In this document: positions 1 to 5,126 of the stretch, piece after piece
Layout of the letters: each line of letters starts with the position of its first letter
How positions within the stretch are numbered: the first letter of the stretch is position 1
From: an uncultured Clostridium sp.
GTDB lineage: Bacteria; Bacillota; Clostridia; Lachnospirales; Lachnospiraceae
Direction of reading: 5' to 3'
Assembly (NCBI GenBank): GCA_947643685.1
Contig: CANRXD010000101.1
Span: 1 to 6,514, forward strand
Length of the DNA stretch: 6,514 nt
Notes under the pieces: model-generated
Seen by the model: only the letters and a program-made list of their open reading frames with translations
Databases searched by the model: none
What the model was told of the DNA's origin: nothing
Program-made: the position numbers and the translations under genes

Positions 1-12
1 GGACGCCACAAG

Positions 13-41
13 CTTCTTGTCCGCGGTACGCAGGCAAGAAG
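13..41. repeat. Edge hairpin of unknown role
   Basis: CTTCTTG (13-19) pairs perfectly with CAAGAAG (35-41). Inside, CC/GG and GCG/CGC continue the stem around a GTA loop with only single unpaired bases. No T-tract follows on the plus strand, so it is not a normal intrinsic terminator. It lies in a stretch without an open reading frame. It may be the end of a repeat or of a gene cut off by the window start. The structure is visible; the role is unknown. Confidence 0.4.
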
Positions 42-59
42 ATGCAAGGCTGAACTGTT

Positions 60-67
60 ACATTTCC
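60..67. repeat. Left target-site duplication of MITE copy 1
   Basis: ACATTTCC abuts the left terminal inverted repeat and is repeated exactly at 212-219 next to the right one. The match stops after 8 bases on both sides (59 differs from 211, and 68 from 220). Confidence 0.7.
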
Positions 68-211
68 GTTACTGTTCACTCCATGACTAATCACTCCGCT
101 GATTAGTCATGAGCCAATACCGTTATGGGGCCAAAGCATATGCCCCATCGCCGCAGGCGATTTCAAATGGGCATATGCTGTTACGTTCACAGGGCACCTG
201 TGAACAGTAAC
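68..211 (+). mobile_element. MITE-like element, copy 1, with TIRs and 8-bp duplication
   Basis: The 144-bp element begins with GTTACTGTTCAC (68-79) and ends with its exact reverse complement GTGAACAGTAAC (200-211). Directly outside both ends lies the same 8-mer ACATTTCC (60-67 and 212-219), as expected for a target-site duplication. The interior has no ORF but three hairpins. One is a perfect 12-bp stem (82-93 with 100-111, loop CTCCGC). The second is GCATATGCCC(C)AT with ATGGGCATATGC (136-148 with 167-178), enclosing a small CGCC/GGCG hairpin. The third is GTTCACAGG with CCTGTGAAC (185-193 with 197-205), extended by GTTAC/GTAAC. A second copy lies inverted at 4891-5042. The size, TIRs, duplication and lack of coding fit a non-autonomous miniature element. 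Its parent transposase family is not identified. Confidence 0.8.
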
Positions 212-219
212 ACATTTCC
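212..219. repeat. Right target-site duplication of MITE copy 1
   Basis: ACATTTCC is the exact direct repeat of 60-67 and follows the right terminal inverted repeat with no gap. Eight-base duplications are known from several IS families, so this alone does not identify the parent. Confidence 0.7.
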
Positions 220-251
220 TTATAAATTGCCTGCAATCCCTTTTTTTCCTA

Positions 252-279
252 TTGACATTTCAGTATTGCCGAGTATAAT
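252..279 (+). promoter_or_regulatory. Sigma-A promoter of the aldolase/KDG kinase operon
   Basis: A perfect -35 TTGACA (252-257) and a perfect -10 TATAAT (274-279) are separated by 16 bp. Transcription should start near 286, leaving a leader of about 113 nt before the aldolase ATG. With both boxes at consensus the promoter would be strong unless repressed, which fits the palindrome just downstream. Confidence 0.85.
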
Positions 280-309
280 TTAAGCTAATGATATCGCAAT
301 GCGAAACAT

Positions 310-328
310 AGTTCCATATTATGGAACT
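310..328. promoter_or_regulatory. Candidate operator in the operon leader
   Basis: AGTTCCAT (310-317) and ATGGAACT (321-328) form a perfect 8-bp palindrome around ATT, centred about 33 bp after the expected transcription start. A second small palindrome, TCGCA-A-TGCGA, lies at 294-304. TTCCAT-N3-ATGGAA-like dyads resemble operators of IclR-family regulators, a family that includes KdgR repressors of KDG metabolism. The regulator assignment is inference, since no regulator gene is in the window. An RNA hairpin role cannot be excluded. Confidence 0.5.
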
Positions 329-398
329 CGGTATCGTATTACAAAATCGCTGACCGCAAATAAGCTTCCTGAAATTATAAAAAAGGAGAAATGGGATC

Positions 399-1358
399 AT
401 GAACGAAGTGTTAGAAAAAATCCAGAAAATTGGTATTGTTCCCGTTGTGGTACTGGACGATGCCAAAGATGCTGCCCCGCTTGCAAAGGCACTCTGTGAG
501 GGCGGTCTTCCATGTGCAGAGGTTACTTTCCGTACCGCAGCCGCTGAAGAATCCATCCGCATTATGGCAAAAGAATTTCCCGAGATGCTGGTAGGCGCAG
601 GAACCGTTCTCACCATCGAACAGGTCGACCGCGCTGTCAATGCCGGTGCGAAATTCATTGTAAGCCCGGGTTTAAATCCAGTGGTCGTAAAATACTGTGT
701 GGACAAGGGGATTCCGGTGACACCGGGTACTTCCAATCCCAGCGACGTGGAAGCCGCAATCTCCCTCGGTCTTGATGTTGTAAAATTCTTCCCGGCAGAG
801 CAGGCAGGCGGCCTCAATATGATTAAAGCCATGGCCGCTCCCTATACCCAGATGAAATTCATGCCCACCGGAGGAATCAATGCAAAGAATCTTAACTCCT
901 ATCTTGCATTCGATAAGATCCTGGCATGCGGCGGAAGCTGGATGGTTAAGAAAGAGATGGTTGCAGCAGGCGAATTTGATAAGATCCGTGACTTAACCAA
1001 GGAAGCCGTACAAACCATGCTCGGATTCGAGCTGGCCCATGTCGGCATCAACTGCAGTAATGAAACAGAGGCAGAAAAAACTGCTGATGCATTTGACGGA
1101 CTTTTCGGTTTCACAAAGAAAGTCGGCAACAGCTCCGTATTTGCAGGAACCGCCATTGAGGCTATGAAAAACGCCGGGCGCGGCGTCAAAGGCCACATTG
1201 CAATTTCCACGAACTCCGTTGCAAGAGCAAAGAATTACCTTGAACTGATGGGCTACAAATTTGATGAGTCCACTGCCAGGTTCAAAGGCGAAAAGATGAC
1301 TGCCATTTACCTTTCCGATGAAATCAGCGGTTTCGCAGTACATCTTGTACAGAAATAA
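399..1358 (+). CDS. eda: KDPG/KHG aldolase with C-terminal VOC domain
   Basis: Class I aldolase that splits 2-keto-3-deoxy-6-phosphogluconate into pyruvate and glyceraldehyde-3-phosphate, and in this family often also 4-hydroxy-2-oxoglutarate into pyruvate and glyoxylate. It acts in the cytoplasm. Residues 1-205 form the aldolase barrel. E41 and R45 sit in AEVTFRT, GAGTV is at 66-70, SPG at 89-91, the Schiff-base Lys is K129 in VVKFFPAE, and the phosphate-binding loops are TGGI (157-160) and GGSW (178-181). Plain KDPG aldolases have about 205-215 residues; this protein has 319. Residues 212-319 look like a single VOC (glyoxalase-fold) domain with candidate metal ligands H214, E254, H266 and H315. 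The start is set by AAGGAG-like bases at 384-388, 10 nt before ATG 399. An ATG at 391 runs into a stop after three codons. It is first in an operon with the KDG kinase, 21 nt downstream. The aldolase call is firm; the VOC domain's role is unknown. Confidence 0.93.
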   Translation: MNEVLEKIQKIGIVPVVVLDDAKDAAPLAKALCEGGLPCAEVTFRTAAAEESIRIMAKEFPEMLVGAGTVLTIEQVDRAVNAGAKFIVSPGLNPVVVKYCVDKGIPVTPGTSNPSDVEAAISLGLDVVKFFPAEQAGGLNMIKAMAAPYTQMKFMPTGGINAKNLNSYLAFDKILACGGSWMVKKEMVAAGEFDKIRDLTKEAVQTMLGFELAHVGINCSNETEAEKTADAFDGLFGFTKKVGNSSVFAGTAIEAMKNAGRGVKGHIAISTNSVARAKNYLELMGYKFDESTARFKGEKMTAIYLSDEISGFAVHLVQK

Positions 1359-1363
1359 ATTTT

Positions 1364-1369
1364 AAGGAG
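1364..1369 (+). promoter_or_regulatory. Ribosome binding site of the KDG kinase
   Basis: AAGGAG lies in the 21-nt gap between the two operon genes, 10 nt before ATG 1380. It fixes the start and shows that the kinase has its own strong translation signal rather than relying on coupling. Confidence 0.8.
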
Positions 1370-1379
1370 AATTTTAATC

Positions 1380-2405
1380 ATGGCAAAGAGAGTTATCACA
1401 TTTGGTGAAATTATGCTCCGTCTCGCTCCGGAGGGTTATTATCGTTTTGTACAGGCGAACACATTTGGCGCAACCTATGGCGGCGGTGAAGCCAATGTTT
1501 CTGTTTCCCTTGCTAACTACGGTTTTGATTCCGTATTCGTCACAAAACTTCCGAAACATGAAATCGGTCAGGCTGCTGTCAACGAATTAAGAAAATATGG
1601 TGTTGACACATCCGCAATCGCCCGTGGCGGCGATCGGGTCGGTATCTATTTCTTAGAGAAGGGCGCTTCTCAGAGACCATCCAAGGTGATCTATGATCGC
1701 GCACATTCTGCAATCTCCGAGGCTTCTCCGGAAGACTTTGACTGGGCAAAGATTTTTGAAGGCGCTAACTGGTTTCATTTCACAGGTATCACCCCGGCCC
1801 TCAATGATACCGTCGCCGGTATCTGTCTGGAAGCATGCAAGAAAGCAAAGGAACTTGGTCTTACTGTTTCCTGTGACTTAAATTACAGAAATAAACTGTG
1901 GAGTAAGGCAAAAGCAGGAGAGGTTATGGGGGAACTCTGCAAATATGTCGATGTTTGTATCGCAAACGAAGAAGATGCCTCAGATGTATTCGGAATTAAG
2001 GCGGCCAATACAGACGTTACAGCCGGCAATGTAAACCATGAAGGCTACAAGGATGTTGCAAAACAACTTGCCGACCGTTTTGGATTTGCAAAGGTCGCCA
2101 TTACGCTCCGTGAATCTCTTTCCGACAACGACAACAACTGGTCAGCCATGTTATATGACGGAACGAATTACTATTTCAGTAAAAAATATAAAATGCATAT
2201 CGTTGACCGCGTAGGCGGCGGCGACAGCTTTGGCGGCGGATTAATTTACGCCTGCTTAAGTGATTACGACGCTCAGAGCACAATTGAGTTTGCAGTTGCC
2301 GCATCCTGCTTAAAGCACTCCATTGAAGGAGACATGAACATGGTTTCCGTTGATGAAGTAAATAAACTGGCAGGCGGCGACGGCTCCGGACGTGTTCAGA
2401 GATAG
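1380..2405 (+). CDS. kdgK: 2-keto-3-deoxygluconate kinase (PfkB family)
   Basis: A ribokinase/PfkB-family sugar kinase that most likely phosphorylates 2-keto-3-deoxygluconate to KDPG with ATP in the cytoplasm, supplying the substrate of the aldolase encoded just upstream. The N-terminal start ITFGEIMLRL, the glycine-rich YGGGEANVSVSLANYG (33-48, PfkB signature 1) and the C-terminal DRVGGGDSFGGG (275-286) are present. In the latter GGGD forms the anion hole and D282 is the expected catalytic base. The length of 341 residues fits KDG kinases (about 310-345). There is no sign of truncation or frameshift. The substrate is inferred mainly from the operon with the KDPG aldolase. By sequence alone another keto-sugar kinase of the family (for example 5-dehydro-2-deoxygluconokinase or fructokinase) is possible, but much less likely here. 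Transcription should end at the 2491-2533 hairpin. Confidence 0.88.
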   Translation: MAKRVITFGEIMLRLAPEGYYRFVQANTFGATYGGGEANVSVSLANYGFDSVFVTKLPKHEIGQAAVNELRKYGVDTSAIARGGDRVGIYFLEKGASQRPSKVIYDRAHSAISEASPEDFDWAKIFEGANWFHFTGITPALNDTVAGICLEACKKAKELGLTVSCDLNYRNKLWSKAKAGEVMGELCKYVDVCIANEEDASDVFGIKAANTDVTAGNVNHEGYKDVAKQLADRFGFAKVAITLRESLSDNDNNWSAMLYDGTNYYFSKKYKMHIVDRVGGGDSFGGGLIYACLSDYDAQSTIEFAVAASCLKHSIEGDMNMVSVDEVNKLAGGDGSGRVQR

Positions 2406-2420
2406 TCACCTGGTTTCGCT

Positions 2421-2441
2421 GCCCAATTTGCCAAATCGGGC
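2421..2441. other. Stem-loop after kdgK
   Basis: GCCCAATTT (2421-2429) pairs with AAATCGGGC (2433-2441) with one A/C mismatch and a 3-nt loop. A short stem TCTGCC/GGCAGA (2471-2476 with 2481-2486) follows. Neither has a proper T-tract. They may protect the 3' end of the mRNA or be incidental beside the strong terminator at 2491. Confidence 0.35.
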
Positions 2442-2490
2442 AAGTTTATTCCTCAATATATACCACAGGGTCTGCCAGCCGGCAGATCCA

Positions 2491-2533
2491 AAAGAAAGGC
2501 CTCTGCGGCTGCCAATCGCAGAGGCCTTTCTTT
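2491..2533. terminator. Bidirectional rho-independent terminator
   Basis: AAAGAAAGGCCTCTGCG (2491-2507) and its perfect reverse complement (2517-2533) form a 17-bp stem around a 9-nt loop. On the plus strand the stem ends in TTTCTTTT, and on the minus strand in TTTCTTTT as well. It can therefore end both the kdgK transcript and the convergent L,D-transpeptidase transcript. It touches the last base of the transpeptidase stop codon. Confidence 0.9.
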
Positions 2534-3939
2534 TAATTGTAACATATAATCGGAATTCCCGTATACACATGTTCATAAATCGTAGCGGCCGCCCTGGGCG
2601 GAAGATTAATACAGCCATGGGAACCGCCAGTCTGATAGATCTGTCCCCCGAATTTTGAACGCCAGCTGGCATCATGCAGCCCGATTCCGCCATTAAAAGG
2701 CATCCAATAAGAAACCGGACTTTCATATTCATATGTTCCGTCTGCCTTTTGTTTCCCCCTTAGAACTTTATCCCGCTGTTTATAATACAGAGTAAAAAAT
2801 CCCGGCGGAGTCGTCCATCCTTTGGACACATTTCCTGATACGAAAGGCGTATCCAGGATACAGGCGCCATTTTCATAAAAGTACAGGTGTTGTCCTGAAA
2901 GGTCCACTTCGACGTATGTTGTTCCAAAATCGTATCCGTTCCTGCTGATTGCCGTGCAGGAATAAACAGGCTCCCTGGTCTGGCTCTCACAGCCCTGAAT
3001 CGCCTGGAGCAGCGCTTTTACCTCCTCTGCCTGATTAATCTGCCATCCATAGGCACCGGGCACCGTCACTTCCCTCCCTGAAGAAGCATGAAACAAAATA
3101 GGTTTCCCATAGGTATCATAAGTATCAGCCAGAAACTTTACATATTCTGCCACCTTCGCCTCATCCACAAGAATTTCGGATCCGGATGTCCCCTTAATCC
3201 ACTGAGCAATCTCCGTTCCCCGAAGGACTTCCTGTTTTTCTCCAAACTCATACGTAATATTCACGTCTTTAAATTGGTTCAGACTGGCACACAGCCGATT
3301 CAGAGAATCATCCAGTGAAGTTACCTGAATCGTTTTCCGACAGTCGATGTCAGCCAGTCTCAGCACAGACCGCTGCTCGCTTAAGGCCTCCCTTGCAGCC
3401 GCCATCAGCTTGTCTACATCAATTTCCGTTCCCTGTACCTCCGGTATTATAGTAAATGCCTTTCCTTCTTCATAAGCGGATATATGGGCATCCGTGGTGG
3501 GGGTAGCGTTCTTCACAAAAGTAAGATTTTCCATGGCCTGACGCAGCAGGCCCTCATCACATCCGGAATTTACCTCCACACGGAAGCTGTTGGCCTCCCC
3601 GGGCCCTGTCTTTCTTCCTCCGTCGTTCTCTCTCTGCAATACGGCATTCAAATCACCCGTAACCTGAAGATAATACCCAATGTCTGTATCCCTAATCAAC
3701 TCCTGCGTTCCGTCCAGATCCCTGACCTTTAAAGTATATGTCCCCTTAAAATACGCTTCCATATGGGCCTTCGCCTCATCTGCTGTCATTCCTGACACTT
3801 CCACACCGTTGATTGTAGTTCCTTCCACAAAGCGGTCTGTATCCTCCTTCTCGGCGGCTATACTTCCGAATGGAAATGCCGAAACGGCAATCCAGACCGC
3901 GGCTCCAACAGGAAATAACTTTTTCAGAAGATTTTTCAT
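2533..3939 (-). CDS. Secreted L,D-transpeptidase (YkuD domain)
   Basis: Peptidoglycan L,D-transpeptidase, which makes 3-3 cross-links outside the membrane using an active-site cysteine (family knowledge). The N-terminus has a typical Sec signal: K2, K6, K7, then a hydrophobic stretch at 8-28 and a likely cut near A28/A29. Residues from about 45 to 335 look like the beta-rich putative peptidoglycan-binding region (PG_binding_4 type) common in clostridial and enterococcal proteins. Residues 341-468 are the YkuD catalytic domain, starting TYVEVDLSGQHLYFYENG and carrying H422, then SHGCIN (440-445) with catalytic C443. The length of 468 and the cysteine position closely match Enterococcus faecium Ldtfm. 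ATG 3939 is preceded by GAGGA at a normal distance. It is second in the minus operon, 38 bp after the sseB-like gene. Carboxypeptidase instead of cross-linking activity cannot be excluded. Confidence 0.92.
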   Translation of the reverse strand: MKNLLKKLFPVGAAVWIAVSAFPFGSIAAEKEDTDRFVEGTTINGVEVSGMTADEAKAHMEAYFKGTYTLKVRDLDGTQELIRDTDIGYYLQVTGDLNAVLQRENDGGRKTGPGEANSFRVEVNSGCDEGLLRQAMENLTFVKNATPTTDAHISAYEEGKAFTIIPEVQGTEIDVDKLMAAAREALSEQRSVLRLADIDCRKTIQVTSLDDSLNRLCASLNQFKDVNITYEFGEKQEVLRGTEIAQWIKGTSGSEILVDEAKVAEYVKFLADTYDTYGKPILFHASSGREVTVPGAYGWQINQAEEVKALLQAIQGCESQTREPVYSCTAISRNGYDFGTTYVEVDLSGQHLYFYENGACILDTPFVSGNVSKGWTTPPGFFTLYYKQRDKVLRGKQKADGTYEYESPVSYWMPFNGGIGLHDASWRSKFGGQIYQTGGSHGCINLPPRAAATIYEHVYTGIPIICYN

Positions 3940-3977
3940 ATCATATCCTCACTTCCGTTATCCATTTTTATCTTTTC

Positions 3978-4778
3978 TTATGCTTTCTCCTCAGATTCTG
4001 TTTTCTGCTTTTCCTGTTCCTTCCTCGCCGGCCGTTTTGTAATAGGAAGCTGGAGATTAACTCCGAAGGGATTAATTACAACCCCCTTAGCCTCTCCTGC
4101 AAGAATCTCCGGAACCTTGGCAGCAGTCACCATAACGGCCTTAAACTGGTTATCCTTATTAAACTTCCCAAACTCCAGAATGTCCGTAAAAACAGGCTGG
4201 AACACATCGCCATTTTTCTGTTTCAGAAGCGGGACTCCGTTGTTTTCATGGAAAGCCGCCACATAAGTTCCCTTTTCATAATCAGCCAAAATCTCTTCCT
4301 GCATTTCTTTCAGTTCATCGGTAAGCTCTGAAAGCTTCTGTCTTCTCACTTCCTGCATAAAGTAAATAGCGGTCAGATGCAGCCCCGGATTTTCCACCCA
4401 GATTTGTCCGTTGGGAAGCTTCTGTCCCGGTTTCTTAACCATATCACTCAGCTGAAGCTTATACATATCCGGCATATAGCCGTTTAAAACTACGCAGTTC
4501 ACTCCCATTGTAAATAAGTTTGCATAAAAATTTAAAAAATCCTTCTTCTCCACCCTGGCTACTTGCAGAGGAATCTTTTGGTCCACAAACCTTCTTCCTT
4601 CTCTTTTAATATCTTCTTCCTTCTCGTATATAAAAACTTCATCATCAAATGTATCCGGATCACACATAACGAATGGCATTTTCGTACATAGTGAAATCAG
4701 CACGTAAAGTTCCCCGGCCCCGCTTAAAATCCGCATGGCTGCCTGTTTCTCTGGCTGCATTGCATTCTTGTTTTCCAT
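3978..4778 (-). CDS. SseB-family protein with two SseB-like halves
   Basis: A cytoplasmic protein of 266 residues with no signal peptide or membrane segment. The C-terminal half (about 170-246) resembles the SseB N-terminal domain family: TYVAAF...GVPLLKQKNGDVFQPVFTD, then FKAVMV (212-217) and AKGVVINPFGVNLQLP (230-245). Residues 24-110 follow the same pattern: LYVLIS...MPFVMC, DDEVFIYE, LQVARV (71-76) and GVNCVVLNG (92-100). This suggests an internal duplication. A helical, charged, probably coiled-coil linker lies at 142-166, and a Lys/Glu-rich tail at 247-266. ATG 4778 has a purine-rich GGAAGGAAG site upstream. It is first in a two-gene operon with the exported L,D-transpeptidase. SseB-domain proteins have no established biochemical role outside the Salmonella type III effector context, where the name is unrelated to function here. 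Confidence 0.75.
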   Translation of the reverse strand: MENKNAMQPEKQAAMRILSGAGELYVLISLCTKMPFVMCDPDTFDDEVFIYEKEEDIKREGRRFVDQKIPLQVARVEKKDFLNFYANLFTMGVNCVVLNGYMPDMYKLQLSDMVKKPGQKLPNGQIWVENPGLHLTAIYFMQEVRRQKLSELTDELKEMQEEILADYEKGTYVAAFHENNGVPLLKQKNGDVFQPVFTDILEFGKFNKDNQFKAVMVTAAKVPEILAGEAKGVVINPFGVNLQLPITKRPARKEQEKQKTESEEKA

Positions 4779-4823
4779 GTTTTGTCTTCCTTCCAGTCAC
4801 TTAATTTCCAACCTGCCTTGTCT

Positions 4824-4845
4824 ATTATAGCAGAAAAATTTCTGC
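4824..4845 (-). promoter_or_regulatory. Promoter of the sseB-like/ldt operon with adjacent palindrome
   Basis: On the minus strand a perfect TATAAT (4824-4829 in plus coordinates) is preceded by TGC, an extended -10 (TGnTATAAT). No good -35 is seen at 16-18 bp, as is common with extended -10 promoters. Directly upstream, GCAGAAA-AA-TTTCTGC (4830-4845, plus strand) is a perfect 16-bp palindrome lying in the spacer. It could be an operator for a repressor. The leader to ATG 4778 is about 40 nt. Confidence 0.65.
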
Positions 4846-4890
4846 AATGCCATATCTCTTCTCTATTTATCCTAACCGTATTTTGCACTT

Positions 4891-5042
4891 ATTACCGTTC
4901 ACAGGCGCCTTGTGAACGTAACTGCATATGCATATGCCCATTCCAGATTGCCTGGCGGCGATGGGGCGTATGCTTTGCCCCCATAACCGCACCGGCTCAT
5001 GACTAATCAGCGTGGTGATCAGTCATAGTGTGAGAGGTTTAC
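4891..5042 (-). mobile_element. MITE-like element, copy 2, inverted and diverged
   Basis: The reverse complement of this stretch matches copy 1 (68-211) over its whole length, roughly four-fifths identical by eye. The shared blocks, read on the minus strand, are GCTGATTAGTCATGAGCC, GTTATGGGG, CGCCCCATCGCCGC, AATGGGCATATGC and GTTACGTTCACA. Its ends are worn. ATTACCGTTCAC (4891-4902) matches the terminal repeat at 10 of 12 bases, while the other end (5030-5042) is barely recognisable, so the right limit is approximate. No target duplication is visible. The hairpins survive: in the 12-bp stem an A to G change keeps a G-U pair. It fills most of the gap between the divergent sseB-like and DUF4438 genes. 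Confidence 0.75.
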
Positions 5043-5046
5043 AAAA

Positions 5047-5061
5047 AGTCCCATGCGGACT
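5047..5061. other. Small palindrome overlapping the DUF4438 promoter region
   Basis: AGTCC-CATGC-GGACT is a perfect 5-bp inverted repeat. AAAA before it and TTTT after it extend the stem across one bulged G. It lies directly before the -35 region of the DUF4438 promoter. It may be an operator or the remains of a terminator facing the repeat. The evidence for function is weak. Confidence 0.35.
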
Positions 5062-5062
5062 G

Positions 5063-5091
5063 TTTTCAACGTCTTGATTCCGTGCTAGAAT
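5063..5091 (+). promoter_or_regulatory. Promoter of the DUF4438 gene
   Basis: TAGAAT (5086-5091) with TG at 5083-5084 gives an extended -10. A weak -35, TTTTCA (5063-5068), is 17 bp upstream. The expected leader is only about 30 nt to ATG 5127. The promoter starts about 20 bp after the end of MITE copy 2. Confidence 0.6.
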
Positions 5092-5110
5092 AAAGGAAAT
5101 ATCATTTGCA

Positions 5111-5116
5111 AAGGAG
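5111..5116 (+). promoter_or_regulatory. Ribosome binding site that decides the DUF4438 start
   Basis: AAGGAG lies 10 nt before ATG 5127, the same spacing as in the two upstream plus-strand genes. An in-frame TTG at 5106 would place this site inside the coding region, so ATG 5127 is preferred. Confidence 0.85.
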
Positions 5117-5126
5117 AATTCAATTT

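Noticed and set aside
68..211. CRISPR array or riboswitch reading of the hairpin region
   Set aside because: There are no repeat-spacer units. The region lies before the promoter of the downstream operon, has exact TIRs with a flanking duplication, and recurs elsewhere in the window, which fits a mobile repeat better.
226..247. Terminator-like ATTGC-CT-GCAAT followed by CCC and seven T
   Set aside because: The stem has only five pairs with a 2-nt loop and is separated from the T run by CCC, so it would not be stable.
391..401. Upstream ATG at 391 as aldolase start or short leader peptide
   Set aside because: It reads ATG GGA TCA TGA, stopping after three codons, and is closer to the ribosome binding site than usual.
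260..832. 190-residue minus-strand reading frame opposite the aldolase
   Set aside because: It overlaps a clearly recognised aldolase on the other strand, resembles no family, and has a low-complexity Ser/Thr/Ala composition typical of an antisense shadow.
3870..4331. 153-residue plus-strand reading frame across the sseB/ldt junction
   Set aside because: It lies antisense to two well-supported minus-strand genes, has no ribosome binding site, and shows no family resemblance.
212..4890. Composite transposon formed by the two MITE copies
   Set aside because: The shared target duplication flanks copy 1 alone, copy 2 is much more diverged, and no transposase lies between them, so joint mobilisation is not supported.
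5106..5126. TTG start giving seven extra residues to the DUF4438 protein
   Set aside because: The strong AAGGAG at 5111-5116 would lie inside the coding region. ATG 5127 has ideal spacing and matches the usual family length.
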